Shown here: one piece after another, positions 26,751-35,664 of the stretch
How positions within the stretch are numbered: position 1 is the stretch's first letter
Layout of the letters: the number at the start of each line of letters is the position of its first letter
NCBI GenBank assembly: GCA_002337605.1
Contig: DDGL01000002.1
Location: forward strand, 75,841-139,840
Direction: 5' to 3'
DNA from: Flavobacteriaceae bacterium UBA1903
GTDB taxonomy: Bacteria > Bacteroidota > Bacteroidia > Flavobacteriales > Flavobacteriaceae
DNA: 64,000 nt
Notes under the pieces: generated by a model
Told to the model about the DNA's origin: nothing
Seen by the model: the letters and a program-made list of their open reading frames with translations, nothing else
The model's database searches: none
Position numbers and translations under genes: made by a program

Positions 26751-26885
26751 ATGAGAACTCAAAAACAATTTTATTCCGTAGAAAACAACAAGCAAACCCG
26801 AAACAAAGTGTTGGCTATTTATATTGCAACAATCACCCTTATAGTTGTGAGCTACTCCCTAGTAACTGCAATTTCAGTTTTATAA
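26751..26885 (+). CDS. Very small single-pass membrane protein
   Basis: A 44-residue protein from ATG 26751 (MRTQKQFYSVENNKQ), with one hydrophobic helix (about 21-43, LAIYIATITLIVVSYSLVTA). An in-frame ATG at 26700 would add 17 less plausible residues. No family recognised. It is followed by a terminator and faces the convergent CsbD gene. Confidence 0.5.
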   Translation: MRTQKQFYSVENNKQTRNKVLAIYIATITLIVVSYSLVTAISVL

Positions 26886-26894
26886 ACAAAAAAA

Positions 26895-26914
26895 ACCGTC
26901 CTTTAGGGGACGGT
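26895..26914. terminator. Bidirectional terminator
   Basis: ACCGTCC-TTTAGG-GGACGGT with A-rich flank on one side and T/C-rich on the other, between two convergent genes. Confidence 0.65.
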
Positions 26915-26949
26915 CTCTCTTTCACAGCAACTTCTGATATTTCAAAAAG

Positions 26950-27135
26950 TTACCAGCTTGAAATCTCTTTTTTTACTTCGTCTTTGGCCTTTCCAGTTTT
27001 TTCCTGGATTTTACCTACCATTTCGTCATACTTTCCTTCACTGAAAGCTTCATCATCATTAAAGGTAATCCCATATTGTTTTTTGGCATTCCCTTTTATT
27101 TGGTTCCATTTTCCTTTTACTTCTGTCGAATTCAT
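26950..27135 (-). CDS. CsbD-family stress protein
   Basis: A 61-residue protein, MNSTEVKGKWNQIKGNAKKQ..., ending AKDEVKKEISSW. The VKGKWNQIKG start and KYDEMVGKIQEKTGKAK repeat are diagnostic of the CsbD family, which in other bacteria is general-stress induced. Small, helical, cytoplasmic, function unknown. Confidence 0.9.
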   Translation of the reverse strand: MNSTEVKGKWNQIKGNAKKQYGITFNDDEAFSEGKYDEMVGKIQEKTGKAKDEVKKEISSW

Positions 27136-27299
27136 AGTTTTATTTTTTTGTTAATGTTCATTTTTATTTCAATACTATAAATATAAGCAGGAGTTCAGGC
27201 TTTTTATATTAAGGCATTCCCAAAGAGTTTATTTTAAATGTTATTCTTTTACCAACTTCTCTTAAAAAGTGTTATTTTTCAGCTTTAAACACACTATCG

Positions 27300-27818
27300 A
27301 TGCGCTATATATTTCTTTTGGTTACGCTTATATGTATATCATGTGGAAGTGATAAGAAAGAGGAAAAGTCCTCAGAGGAAGAAACCACAACAACGTATTA
27401 TTTAATTCGTCACGCCGAAAAAGACAGAACTACAACAAATGATCCCGGTCTCATTGCAAAAGGAAAGGAGCGGGCTATACAATGGGCTGCATATTTTGAA
27501 GAGGTACCATTGGATGCAGTGTATAGCACAGACTACAATCGCACAAAAGAAACGGCAGCACCAACTGCAAAGCGAAAGTCGTTAACCGTACAGGTATACA
27601 ATGCAGATAATCTTTATAACACTGAATTTCAAGAGGCTACGAAAGGAAAAACCATATTGGTGGTGGGGCATAGTAACACCACTCCAGCTTTAGCAAATAC
27701 AATTGTAGGTGAAAATAGGTTTCCGCAGATTAGTGATACTGAAAACGGCATGATCTATAAGGTAGTTGTCTCAGAAAATGGAATCACGACGGTAACTACA
27801 GAAAAGGTTGAGATGTAG
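27300..27818 (+). CDS. Histidine phosphatase-superfamily lipoprotein
   Basis: A 172-residue protein with lipobox LVTLICISC and an acidic linker (about 20-30). The catalytic motif YYLIRHAEKDR carries the nucleophilic His, STDYNRTKETAAPTA gives the phosphate-binding Arg, and VVGHSNT supplies the second His. SixA/phosphoglycerate-mutase-like. Its export makes it a periplasmic or surface phosphatase; substrate unknown. Confidence 0.88.
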   Translation: MRYIFLLVTLICISCGSDKKEEKSSEEETTTTYYLIRHAEKDRTTTNDPGLIAKGKERAIQWAAYFEEVPLDAVYSTDYNRTKETAAPTAKRKSLTVQVYNADNLYNTEFQEATKGKTILVVGHSNTTPALANTIVGENRFPQISDTENGMIYKVVVSENGITTVTTEKVEM

Positions 27819-27907
27819 GTTTCAGGTAACTAGGTAATTGGGCAACTTTTAAGCTATTCATAGTTTAACTATAAAATTACCTATGAACTAATTTCCTGCT
27901 CAACTAT

Positions 27908-28543
27908 TTACATTTCAATTACTACCTCACCTACGCCTCTACGAACTTTTTTTAAGTCGGCAAACATATCGTCCTCAGCACGATGACCTACTGCCAATAC
28001 TAAAACTGAATGCAGGTTCTTTTCTTTCAACTGAAGAAATGTATCATATTTTTCAGGTTCAAAACCTTCAATCGGACATGCGTCTATTTGTTCTAGCGCA
28101 CAAACCGTTAATAAGTTCCCCAATGCGATATAGGCTTGTTTTTCCATCCACTGGTTTATTTCTTCTGCTTCTTTTTCAGCAAAACTATCTTTTAAAAAGG
28201 TTTCAAAAGGTTTCAAAATAGCTTTAGGGGTATTGCGTACGCTTGCTACTTTATTAAAATAGGTTTCAATAAAATTTGAAGTCATTTCAGTTTCCACACA
28301 CAATACCAGAACGTGCGAAGCATCTGCCACCTGCTGTTGTTTCATTGTAAACGGTACGAGTTGTTGTTGCAACTCTTTATTCTGAATAGCGACCATTTTT
28401 AGGGGTTGTAACCCGTATGAGGTGGCTGTTAAATTAAAAGCCTCTTTTAGAATATGTATTTTTTCTGCTGAAAGAGACCTGGTAGCATCAAATTTCTTAG
28501 TAGCATAACGCCAATTTAGTTTCTGTAAAGTTTCGGAACTCAT
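27908..28543 (-). CDS. NAD(P)H-dependent nitroreductase-family oxidoreductase
   Basis: A 211-residue flavoprotein starting MSSETLQKLNWRYATKKFDA (ATG 28543; ATG 28564 adds seven extra residues). NWRYATKKFD is the FMN-binding start typical of the family, with SYGLQPLKMVAIQN, DASHVLVLCVET and the C-terminal VLAVGHRAEDD. It probably reduces quinones or nitro compounds in the cytoplasm. Single gene. Confidence 0.9.
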   Translation of the reverse strand: MSSETLQKLNWRYATKKFDATRSLSAEKIHILKEAFNLTATSYGLQPLKMVAIQNKELQQQLVPFTMKQQQVADASHVLVLCVETEMTSNFIETYFNKVASVRNTPKAILKPFETFLKDSFAEKEAEEINQWMEKQAYIALGNLLTVCALEQIDACPIEGFEPEKYDTFLQLKEKNLHSVLVLAVGHRAEDDMFADLKKVRRGVGEVVIEM

Positions 28544-28692
28544 GTATGTATCTTTGAAGTACAAAGGTAAGGTTCCATTTATAATGTACGGTATTAGATA
28601 TACAATTTGAGGTAAGAGAATAAAAGATTAGTAAAAAACTAAATTGAAAAATTGTATTGTTAAAGAGACTTCCCTCTTTATAATTACAATGT

Positions 28693-29043
28693 ATGAAAAC
28701 TATTATTCAAAAAAGAACTAAGTCTTTTGCAGCGGCTATCTGGCATTTTTGCGAAACATTACCAAACTCACAAGGGTATTATTTATTTAAAAATCAATTG
28801 ATAAGGAGTTTGAGCTCTGTGGGAGCAAACTACCGGGCTGCACAACGAGGTAAATCTACAGCGGACTTTATAAATAAATTAAAAATTGTTGAAGAGGAAG
28901 CAGATGAAACCCTATTCTTCCTCGAATTACTTGAAATAAATAAAAGTCTGGAAATAAAAATTAATCCATTACACAAAGAGGGTTCAGAACTCCTAGCAAT
29001 CACAGTAGCTTCAATAAAAACAGCTCGTAAAAACAATACGTAA
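28693..29043 (+). CDS. Four-helix bundle protein, S23/IVS-type
   Basis: A 116-residue protein with the family signature FAAAIWHFCETLP, then LIRSLSSVGANYRAAQRGKS and KLKIVEEEADETLFFLELL. The family is named from proteins encoded within 23S rRNA intervening sequences, and relatives serve as accessory proteins of diversity-generating retroelements. Here there is no rRNA and no reverse transcriptase nearby, so it is a stand-alone copy of unknown role. Confidence 0.88.
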   Translation: MKTIIQKRTKSFAAAIWHFCETLPNSQGYYLFKNQLIRSLSSVGANYRAAQRGKSTADFINKLKIVEEEADETLFFLELLEINKSLEIKINPLHKEGSELLAITVASIKTARKNNT

Positions 29044-29085
29044 CCACTTTCGTATATTGTTTGTTGTAAACCGTAAATTTACACT

Positions 29086-29475
29086 ATGCAAAATATCGAA
29101 CTACTGAAGGACCAATCAGAAACCAGAATTTTCAAGGCAGTCTTCCCAAACACCACCAACCATTACGACACGCTTTTTGGCGGTACTACCCTGCATATGA
29201 TGGACGAAGTTTCTTTTATTTGTGCAACGCGCTTTAGCAGAAAAAAAGTAGTAACAGTAAGTACAGATAAAATCGATTTTACCAAACCCATCCCTCAGGG
29301 TAGCATTGTAGAGCTCATAGCACGCGTAACTAAAGTAGGAAGAACCAGCTGTGTAGTAAAAGTGGATATTTTTATGGAAGATATGTACAGCAGCAACCGT
29401 GAAAAAGTGGTGACTGGATATTTTACTTTCGTGGCCATTGGGGACGATAAAAAACCTGCTGCTATTCTGGATTGA
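29086..29475 (+). CDS. Hotdog-fold acyl-CoA thioesterase
   Basis: A 129-residue protein with the YciA-type pattern: HYDTLFGGTTLHMMDEVSFI (catalytic Asp region), VTVSTDKIDFTKPIPQGSIV and VEVxA-like ELIARVTKVGRTSCVVKVDIF. It hydrolyses acyl-CoAs in the cytoplasm; chain-length preference cannot be read. It lies 42 bp after the four-helix gene and might be co-transcribed. Confidence 0.9.
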   Translation: MQNIELLKDQSETRIFKAVFPNTTNHYDTLFGGTTLHMMDEVSFICATRFSRKKVVTVSTDKIDFTKPIPQGSIVELIARVTKVGRTSCVVKVDIFMEDMYSSNREKVVTGYFTFVAIGDDKKPAAILD

Positions 29476-29550
29476 CCCTACGCTACAGATAGAAGTGTAC
29501 AAAAAAGTATTTGTAATCCACTAAAAACTACATTACTGTTATAAAATATT

Positions 29551-29558
29551 TAGCTTTG
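29551..29558 (+). promoter_or_regulatory. -7 box upstream of the TrkA-C membrane gene
   Basis: TAGCTTTG matches TAnnTTTG and lies 24 bp before the ATG at 29582. No clear -33 partner is seen. Confidence 0.35.
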
Positions 29559-29581
29559 TATTCTCCTAAAAATGTATCGCT

Positions 29582-30358
29582 ATGGTTGCAGCAGTCTCCC
29601 TTTTTCTTATAGTTTCATTATCTGTACTCATCACAAAAATAGCAGCTATTGCCCTTATGCATACTGGACTGTCTACAGAGAGTGCAAAATTTCAAGCCAG
29701 ATCTGCTTATACAGGAACAGGACTTAGCACTCAAGAGACTGAAAGTATTATGAATCATCCTGTGCGCCGGAAAATTGTTTACCATCTCATGCTAATTGGG
29801 AACGCAGGAATTGTCACGGTAATGTCTTCGCTTATCCTAACATTCATACTTCCAGACACTATGGCTTCTAAACTTTACGGGTTGCTTATTGTTGTTGTAG
29901 GAATGCTGGTGCTTTTTTTAGCCGTGCGCAGTAAGTGGGTAGATAAGGGGCTATCGCGCGTTATTAATAAAATGCTGAAGCGCTACACAAATATTGAAAT
30001 CCACGATTTTGCAGCAGTCTTACACCTCAAAGATGATTACACCATAATTGAAGCCAAGGTAGACCATGACGGCTGGATGGGAAATAGAACGCTTGAGCAA
30101 CTCAATCTAAGAGAAGAAGGTATTACTATTTTAGGCGTAGAACGCAAAGAAAAGGGATATTTTGGGTCTCCCTCGGGGGAGTTTAAGATTTTACCAGACG
30201 ACCTTGTTACTATTTATGGAAAGTCTGATGGTATTAGAAGTATCTACAGTAGAAAAAAAGATCATTATGCCCAGCAAGAGCATCACAAGTTTGTTGCAGA
30301 GGAGGAACTAAGAAAAGAGAATGAAAAGCAAATAGTTTCGGAGAAAAATCGAGAATAA
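29582..30358 (+). CDS. Membrane protein with C-terminal TrkA-C (RCK-C) domain
   Basis: A 258-residue protein. Hydrophobic helices at about 5-27, 65-85 and 95-117 are followed by a soluble TrkA-C domain (about 150-215: TIIEAKVDHDGWMGNRTLEQ, then ITILGVERK and DDLVTIYGKSDGI), and it ends with a charged helical tail. TrkA-C domains bind ligands such as nucleotides and gate potassium transport, but this protein has no pore loop that I can see, so its partner is unknown. Confidence 0.78.
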   Translation: MVAAVSLFLIVSLSVLITKIAAIALMHTGLSTESAKFQARSAYTGTGLSTQETESIMNHPVRRKIVYHLMLIGNAGIVTVMSSLILTFILPDTMASKLYGLLIVVVGMLVLFLAVRSKWVDKGLSRVINKMLKRYTNIEIHDFAAVLHLKDDYTIIEAKVDHDGWMGNRTLEQLNLREEGITILGVERKEKGYFGSPSGEFKILPDDLVTIYGKSDGIRSIYSRKKDHYAQQEHHKFVAEEELRKENEKQIVSEKNRE

Positions 30359-30444
30359 CCCAATGCATAGAATTCAATTCTCCATATAAAAAACATGCTG
30401 GCACTTTAAAAAAGTTAGAAAAGACTTTTACAGAATATTTATTT

Positions 30445-30460
30445 ATCGTAATATTGCAAT
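30445..30460 (+). promoter_or_regulatory. Candidate ArsR operator in the arsR promoter
   Basis: ATCGTAATATTGCAAT, a 12-of-16 palindrome, overlaps a near-consensus -7 box (TAATATTG) 18 bp before arsR. A related copy occurs at 30826-30841 before the next gene. ArsR repressors usually bind imperfect palindromes over their own promoter. Confidence 0.5.
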
Positions 30461-30477
30461 GAACTAATAAAGGAATC

Positions 30478-30807
30478 ATGGGATTAGCTAAAACCGAAAT
30501 GTTTACCGACCAGCAAAACGAAATTGCACGCTTCGCAAAAGTCTTTGGTCATCCTGCACGGGTTGCTATTTTACAACACCTTTTTAAACTAAACACCTGT
30601 GTTTGTGGTGATCTGGTTAGTGAAATCGGCTTAGCACAGCCCACTATCTCTCAGCATTTAAAAGAGTTAAAACATTTAGGTTTAATTAAAGGAAACGTAG
30701 AGGGAACGAGTGTTTGCTATTGCATCAACACCGAAAACTGGACACAGATGAAAGAAGTAATGTCCCATTTTTTAGATCAGGATATCACTAAAGCAGATTG
30801 CTGCTAA
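30478..30807 (+). CDS. arsR: ArsR-family arsenic-responsive repressor
   Basis: A 109-residue winged-helix protein. The HTH runs FGHPARVAILQHLFKLN, then TCVCGDLV with a CxC metal-binding motif as in arsenite-sensing ArsR, and IGLAQPTISQHLKELKHLG. It ends KADCC, a Cys pair that may also bind arsenite. It is first in a likely operon with the unknown Cys-tailed protein, an ArsC-like phosphatase and ACR3, supporting arsenic as the inducer. Confidence 0.92.
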   Translation: MGLAKTEMFTDQQNEIARFAKVFGHPARVAILQHLFKLNTCVCGDLVSEIGLAQPTISQHLKELKHLGLIKGNVEGTSVCYCINTENWTQMKEVMSHFLDQDITKADCC

Positions 30808-30825
30808 AAAAAATTAATTTACTTA

Positions 30826-30841
30826 ATCGTATAATCGCAAT
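30826..30841 (+). promoter_or_regulatory. Second candidate ArsR operator
   Basis: ATCGTATAATCGCAAT resembles the site before arsR (ATCGTAATATTGCAAT) and is followed in both cases by an AT-rich stretch ending AATAAA. It lies 13 bp before the Cys-tailed gene, suggesting an internal promoter under the same repressor. Confidence 0.45.
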
Positions 30842-30854
30842 AAACAAATAAATT

Positions 30855-31322
30855 ATGAAACTATCAGAAGTAAAAAACAAACTGAACCAATTGGAAACAA
30901 TTTCCTTTCAATTACCGAACGGAACATTAGTACCCAACCACTTCCACGTTACAGAAGTAGGTAAAATCACAAAACACTTTATCGATTGTGGCGGAACTGT
31001 ACGCAAAGAAGAAGTGGTAAACTTTCAACTATGGAACGCAAACGATTACGACCATAGATTACATCCTGAAAAATTAGTGAGCATCATTGAGCTTTCAGAA
31101 AAGGTTTTAAATATTGAAGATTTAGAGATCGAAGTAGAATACCAAGCCGATACGATTGGAAAATTCGGACTTGATTTTAACGGAACCAATTTTCTTTTAA
31201 CTACAAAGAAAACCGATTGTCTGGCAAAAGACAGTTGCGGAGTTCCAGCAGAAAAACCAAAACTTCAATTAGCCGACATAAGTGAAGAGCCTTGCTGTTC
31301 GCCAGATGGAAACTGTTGCTAA
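30855..31322 (+). CDS. DUF6428-like protein with Cys-rich C-terminus, in the arsenic operon
   Basis: A 155-residue soluble protein. The first ~120 residues are ordered (FHVTEVGKITKHFIDCGGTV, then FQLWNANDYDHRLHPEKLV). The last ~40 carry most of the cysteines: DCLAKDSCGV and EEPCCSPDGNCC. I recall this family (DUF6428) as a frequent companion of arsR and ACR3 in Bacteroidota, but no function is known to me. The tail looks suited to binding a soft metal such as arsenite. It sits between arsR and the phosphatase, with 47-bp and 12-bp gaps. Confidence 0.8.
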   Translation: MKLSEVKNKLNQLETISFQLPNGTLVPNHFHVTEVGKITKHFIDCGGTVRKEEVVNFQLWNANDYDHRLHPEKLVSIIELSEKVLNIEDLEIEVEYQADTIGKFGLDFNGTNFLLTTKKTDCLAKDSCGVPAEKPKLQLADISEEPCCSPDGNCC

Positions 31323-31334
31323 AACGTTAGAAAA

Positions 31335-31967
31335 ATGACAACAACAAAATCAGTTTTATTTCAAGCAATAGAACGCCTCATTAAAACTTTAAAGACTGAA
31401 ACTATTTCAGAAGAACGGAAAGCTGTTTTACAACCGTTAACAGAATTCATTCAAGCAAAAGTTTTAAATGATCAGGAAATTCGCATCAATTTTATTTGTA
31501 CTCATAATTCGCGACGGAGTCATTTATCACAAGTCTGGGCACAAACCATGGCGTATCATTTCGATATTAAAAATGTGGTTTGTTATTCTGGAGGAACTGA
31601 AAATACAGCACTTTTCCCGGTGGTAGCAAATACGCTGAAAAATTCTGGCTTTGAAATAAAAACACTTTCTGAAGGCACTAATCCGGTGTACAGTATTAAA
31701 TATGCTGAAAATAAACACCCTGTTATTGGATTTTCAAAAAAACTAGACGATGATTTTAATCCATCCACCAAATTTGCAGCAATTATGACATGTGATTCAG
31801 CAAATGAAGCGTGTCCCTTTGTCCCGGGTGCTGAAAAACGCATTCCGATAACGTATGAAGACCCTAAAGCTTTCGACGATACTCCGCAACAGGCTGAAAA
31901 ATACAACGAAAGAAGTCTGCAGATCGCAACCGAACTCATGTACGTGTTCTCACAAATCAAATCTTAA
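31335..31967 (+). CDS. ArsC-type low-molecular-weight tyrosine-phosphatase-like arsenate reductase
   Basis: A 210-residue protein with the P-loop INFICTHNSRRSHLSQ (Cys-X5-Arg-Ser), a central Cys in MTCDSANEACPFVPG, and TYEDPKAFDD, which places the general-acid Asp. In arsenic operons such proteins reduce arsenate to arsenite with thioredoxin, or in bacillithiol users with bacilliredoxin. It is longer than classic ArsC (~130 aa), with an extra N-terminal helix region. It lies 2 bp before the ACR3 gene. Confidence 0.85.
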   Translation: MTTTKSVLFQAIERLIKTLKTETISEERKAVLQPLTEFIQAKVLNDQEIRINFICTHNSRRSHLSQVWAQTMAYHFDIKNVVCYSGGTENTALFPVVANTLKNSGFEIKTLSEGTNPVYSIKYAENKHPVIGFSKKLDDDFNPSTKFAAIMTCDSANEACPFVPGAEKRIPITYEDPKAFDDTPQQAEKYNERSLQIATELMYVFSQIKS

Positions 31968-31969
31968 AA

Positions 31970-33016
31970 ATGGCAGCTAAAAAATTAAGTTTTCTCGATA
32001 GAAACCTAACCCTATGGATATTTGTTGCGATGGCAATTGGTGTTGGATTAGGATATTTTATTCCAACATTTCCTAGTATAATAAATTCATTTAATAGCGG
32101 AACAACAAATATCCCCATCGCAATTGGGTTGATCTTAATGATGTATCCACCTTTAGCAAAGGTGAATTATGCTTTATTGCCCAAAGTATTCAGGAACACA
32201 AAAATCCTATCCATTTCTCTAATTCTGAATTGGATTATCGGTCCCGTTTTAATGTTTATTCTGGCCATTACATTTTTACGGGAGTATCCCGAATATATGG
32301 TCGGACTTATACTAATTGGATTGGCTCGTTGTATTGCAATGGTGTTGGTTTGGAACGACCTGGCTGAAGGAAGTAGTGAATATGGTGCCGGTTTGGTAGC
32401 ATTGAATAGTATTTTTCAGGTTTTCGCCTACAGTTTTTACGCATGGATTTTTATAACGGTGCTCCCACCCTATTTTGGTTTTGAAGGTGCCATTGTCGAT
32501 ATTTCAATAGGAACCATTGCCGAAAGTGTAGCCATTTACCTGGGTATTCCATTTGTAATGGGAATTTTAAGTCGGTTGATTTTAGTAAAACTTAAAGGTG
32601 AAGAGTGGTACACGAAAAAATTTATTCCGGCGATTTCACCTATAACCTTAATTGCGCTTTTATTCACCATCGTGATCATGTTCTCTTTAAAAGGCGAATT
32701 AATTGTTGAAATCCCAATGGACGTTGTAATAATCGCAATTCCGTTACTTATCTATTTCACCTTAATGTTTATTATTGGCTTTTTCTTTACCAAAGCAACG
32801 GGTGCCGAATACGATAAAACTACAGCAGTAGCCTTTACCGCAGCTGGAAATAATTTTGAACTGGCAATTGCAGTTGCCATCGCAGTTTTTGGGTTAAATT
32901 CCGGACAAGCCTTTGCTGGAGTTATAGGCCCCTTAGTGGAAGTTCCTGCACTCATCTTACTGGTGAGAGTCTCTTTCTGGCTACGGAAAAAGTATTTTAC
33001 AAGCGAACGTGTATGA
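31970..33016 (+). CDS. ACR3-family arsenite efflux pump
   Basis: A 348-residue membrane protein with about ten hydrophobic helices. The ACR3 hallmarks are GLARCIAMVLVWNDLAEGS (the conserved Cys) and AFTAAGNNFELAIAVAIAVFG, with a C-terminal GPLVEVPALILLVRVSFWLRK. It exports As(III) across the inner membrane using the proton-motive force. Last of the tightly packed arsenic genes (2 bp after the phosphatase). Confidence 0.95.
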   Translation: MAAKKLSFLDRNLTLWIFVAMAIGVGLGYFIPTFPSIINSFNSGTTNIPIAIGLILMMYPPLAKVNYALLPKVFRNTKILSISLILNWIIGPVLMFILAITFLREYPEYMVGLILIGLARCIAMVLVWNDLAEGSSEYGAGLVALNSIFQVFAYSFYAWIFITVLPPYFGFEGAIVDISIGTIAESVAIYLGIPFVMGILSRLILVKLKGEEWYTKKFIPAISPITLIALLFTIVIMFSLKGELIVEIPMDVVIIAIPLLIYFTLMFIIGFFFTKATGAEYDKTTAVAFTAAGNNFELAIAVAIAVFGLNSGQAFAGVIGPLVEVPALILLVRVSFWLRKKYFTSERV

Positions 33017-33127
33017 TGTTTTAAGACTAAGTTGCGGATAAAAAAACTCTGCAGTCTTTATTAAGAAAAAAATAAGCTACCCTAAAATGGTTTGATTCAA
33101 TATAATGTTATAAATTATTGTGAAAAT

Positions 33128-33150
33128 CAGTCTGAGTGCAGTCGAAGCCC
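33128..33150. repeat. REP-like repeat copy upstream of the TonB receptor
   Basis: CAGTCTGAG + TGCAGTCGAAGCCC resembles the dispersed TCTGAGCGxAGTCGAAGGC element of flavobacterial genomes and is related, inverted and decayed, to the core at 3052-3073. It lies between the arsenic genes and the receptor start. Confidence 0.4.
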
Positions 33151-33184
33151 TTTAGATTCTAATATTTTGATTTACGTTAACTTT

Positions 33185-35476
33185 ATGAAATTCACACTGG
33201 TTAAAACAACGGCGATATTACTTTTAACTGCCCTTATCAATTCAGCATACGCTCAAAATACCAATGGACAAGTTCTTGATTACGCCGGTGTAGGTATTTC
33301 AAAAGTTGCTGTACTTTTAAATACTAAAATAATTTCTGAAACCAACTCTGAAGGAGTTTTCACGATACCTGAAGCCTATCCCCTTCCGCTAGAAATAGAG
33401 CTAAAACATCCAGACTATCGTATCAAAATAGTTACGTTACCTAAAAGCAACACTGTTTTCAGACTAACTGCTCTGGAAAGTACTCAAAATCTCGACGAGG
33501 TTTTTATTTCATCAGCCTATCAAAAAGAAAGTAAAGTACTTGTACCCACCACAAAAATAGCAGCAGAAAAATTTGAAGCATATAGTCCTATAGACCTGGT
33601 TTCGGCGATTAATGAGACGCCTGGTGTTTATATTCAGAGTGGTGCATTAAATACCAATAGGATTGTGATTCGTGGTGTAGGATCACGTACGCTTTATGGC
33701 ACCAATAAAATACGCGCTTATTTTAATGGCATTCCCATTACAAACGGTACAGGCGAAACCGCTATTGATGCTTTCGATCCTGAGGATATAGCAAATCTGG
33801 AGATCGTGAAAGGCCCCAAAGCAACACAATACGGAACTAATCTGGGGGGTACTTTATTACTGAGTTCAAAACAGGTTTTAAATGGAGAAACCTATGGCAG
33901 AAGTACTCTTACTATTGGTAGTTTCGGGTTGCTGAAAAACAATGTTTCCGTAGCCACCGCATCTGAAAAACTATCCCTAAACCTCAATTATGACCATTTA
34001 GAATTTGACGGATTTCGTGACAACAGTACCTATAATCGAAATGCAGTTTTCCTGACTTCAAACTATACGTTCAATTCAAAAAATGAAATCGGACTTTTAC
34101 TGAACTATACCGATTATATTGCCCAAATACCCAGTTCTATCGGGAGAACTGCGTTTGAGGAAGATCCTTCCCAAGCAGCCTTTACGTGGAGTGCAGCGCA
34201 AGGATTTGAGGATAATCAGCAGCTTTTAACCGGACTCTCGTTTACGCATCGTTTTTCAGAAAATTTCAGCAACACAACTTCCGTATTCTACACCTATCTG
34301 GATCATTACGAACCGAGGCCCTTTAATATTTTAGATGAATACACCTATGGGTATGGCGCAAGAACTTTATTTGCTAAGGATTTAGAATTTTTAAGCAAGA
34401 AAGCCAGCCTTAGTTTTGGGGGTGAACTTTATAAAGATGAATACAACTGGAAAACCATAGAAAATCGCTACGAAGAGAACAATGGCAACGGAAGCCTGGA
34501 AGGACAACTATTGAGCGACAATAAAGAAAACCGAAACACTCTTAACATTTTTGCAACTGCAACACTTCCCTTCACTGAAAAACTTAAAGCGCAGGTGGGT
34601 GTAAATTTCAATAAAACTGATTATTCATTTATTGATGTGTTTAACACAGGTGAAAACAACAAAAATGCCGACCGTGATTTCGACCCGATTTTCGCGCCTA
34701 GTCTGAATGTTTTGTGTCAACTAACACCCAATGCAAAAGCCTATGTGAATGTAAGCCGAGGGTTTAATTACCCTTCTATTGAAGAAACACTCACGCCTGG
34801 AGGACTTATTAATCCTGAGTTAGGTCCGGAAACAGGCTTCAATTACGAGGTGGGTAGCGAACTATTCTTATTGAAACGAAACCTACACATGCAGCTTTCG
34901 GCCTACTTATTGGATATTGACAATTTGCTCGTTGCAGACCGTGTAGGAGAGGATCAGTTTATAGGTAGAAATGCAGGTAAAACCGAACATAAGGGAATTG
35001 AACTATCTGTATCATACACACAAACATTTAACAATTGTTTTTCGCTCGCCCCCTATTTAAATGCTGAATTTTCTGACAACACGTTTATTGATTTCGTAGA
35101 TGGTGACACAGATTTTTCGGGAAATACACTTACAGGGGTTCCCAATAAAAAAGTGAATGGGGGTATTCGTTTCGGTTTCAAAAATTTCAGTCTAAATACT
35201 AATTTTCTTCATATTGGAGAGCAGGCATTAAACGATGCCAACACCCTTAATTATGAAGGACATACGGTTTATGATACGAAACTATCCTATAGAAAAAACC
35301 TTGCGAAGCACCTCTCCATTGAACTGAATGCTGGTATCAATAACTTTACAGATGAAGCCTATGCATCATCAATACTCATAAATGCAGTGGGGTTTGGCGG
35401 CTCAGAACCGCGTTATTATTATCCTGGAATACCACGCAATTGGTATAGTGGTTTTAAAGTTGGATATTCACTTTAG
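33185..35476 (+). CDS. TonB-dependent outer-membrane receptor
   Basis: A 763-residue protein from ATG 33185 (MKFTLVKTTAILLLTALINS, signal ending AYAQ); a frame opening at 33092 adds residues before the signal. An N-terminal carboxypeptidase-like/CNA-type domain (about 24-105) precedes the plug (DLVSAINETPGVYIQ, then RIVIRGVGSRTLYG and ANLEIVKGPKATQYGTNLGG) and a ~22-strand barrel ending NWYSGFKVGYSL. It resembles FecA-type siderophore receptors. It lies downstream of the arsenic cluster, separated by 168 bp with a repeat, so a shared function is uncertain. Confidence 0.92.
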   Translation: MKFTLVKTTAILLLTALINSAYAQNTNGQVLDYAGVGISKVAVLLNTKIISETNSEGVFTIPEAYPLPLEIELKHPDYRIKIVTLPKSNTVFRLTALESTQNLDEVFISSAYQKESKVLVPTTKIAAEKFEAYSPIDLVSAINETPGVYIQSGALNTNRIVIRGVGSRTLYGTNKIRAYFNGIPITNGTGETAIDAFDPEDIANLEIVKGPKATQYGTNLGGTLLLSSKQVLNGETYGRSTLTIGSFGLLKNNVSVATASEKLSLNLNYDHLEFDGFRDNSTYNRNAVFLTSNYTFNSKNEIGLLLNYTDYIAQIPSSIGRTAFEEDPSQAAFTWSAAQGFEDNQQLLTGLSFTHRFSENFSNTTSVFYTYLDHYEPRPFNILDEYTYGYGARTLFAKDLEFLSKKASLSFGGELYKDEYNWKTIENRYEENNGNGSLEGQLLSDNKENRNTLNIFATATLPFTEKLKAQVGVNFNKTDYSFIDVFNTGENNKNADRDFDPIFAPSLNVLCQLTPNAKAYVNVSRGFNYPSIEETLTPGGLINPELGPETGFNYEVGSELFLLKRNLHMQLSAYLLDIDNLLVADRVGEDQFIGRNAGKTEHKGIELSVSYTQTFNNCFSLAPYLNAEFSDNTFIDFVDGDTDFSGNTLTGVPNKKVNGGIRFGFKNFSLNTNFLHIGEQALNDANTLNYEGHTVYDTKLSYRKNLAKHLSIELNAGINNFTDEAYASSILINAVGFGGSEPRYYYPGIPRNWYSGFKVGYSL

Positions 35477-35664
35477 ATATTAAAATAAGTAATATTTAAC
35501 AACACTAGTTAAAATTTGAAGCCAGTGGTTGCTAAAGCTAGTATTTTATTCACGCCTATCTGTTTATCAAACTTTAAGTTTAACTTGTTCAGGAGTATAA
35601 TAATACCTATTTTACTAATGCATTACTAAAAGCGATCCGAGCAAAACAATCCAACTAAACACCT

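Noticed and set aside
28693..29043. Diversity-generating retroelement accessory protein (Avd-like)
   Set aside because: The four-helix fold fits, but no reverse transcriptase, template repeat or variable target is seen nearby.
33185..35476. TonB receptor as a dedicated part of the arsenic operon
   Set aside because: A 168-bp gap with a repeat copy separates them and no arsenic-specific feature is visible; possible but unsupported.
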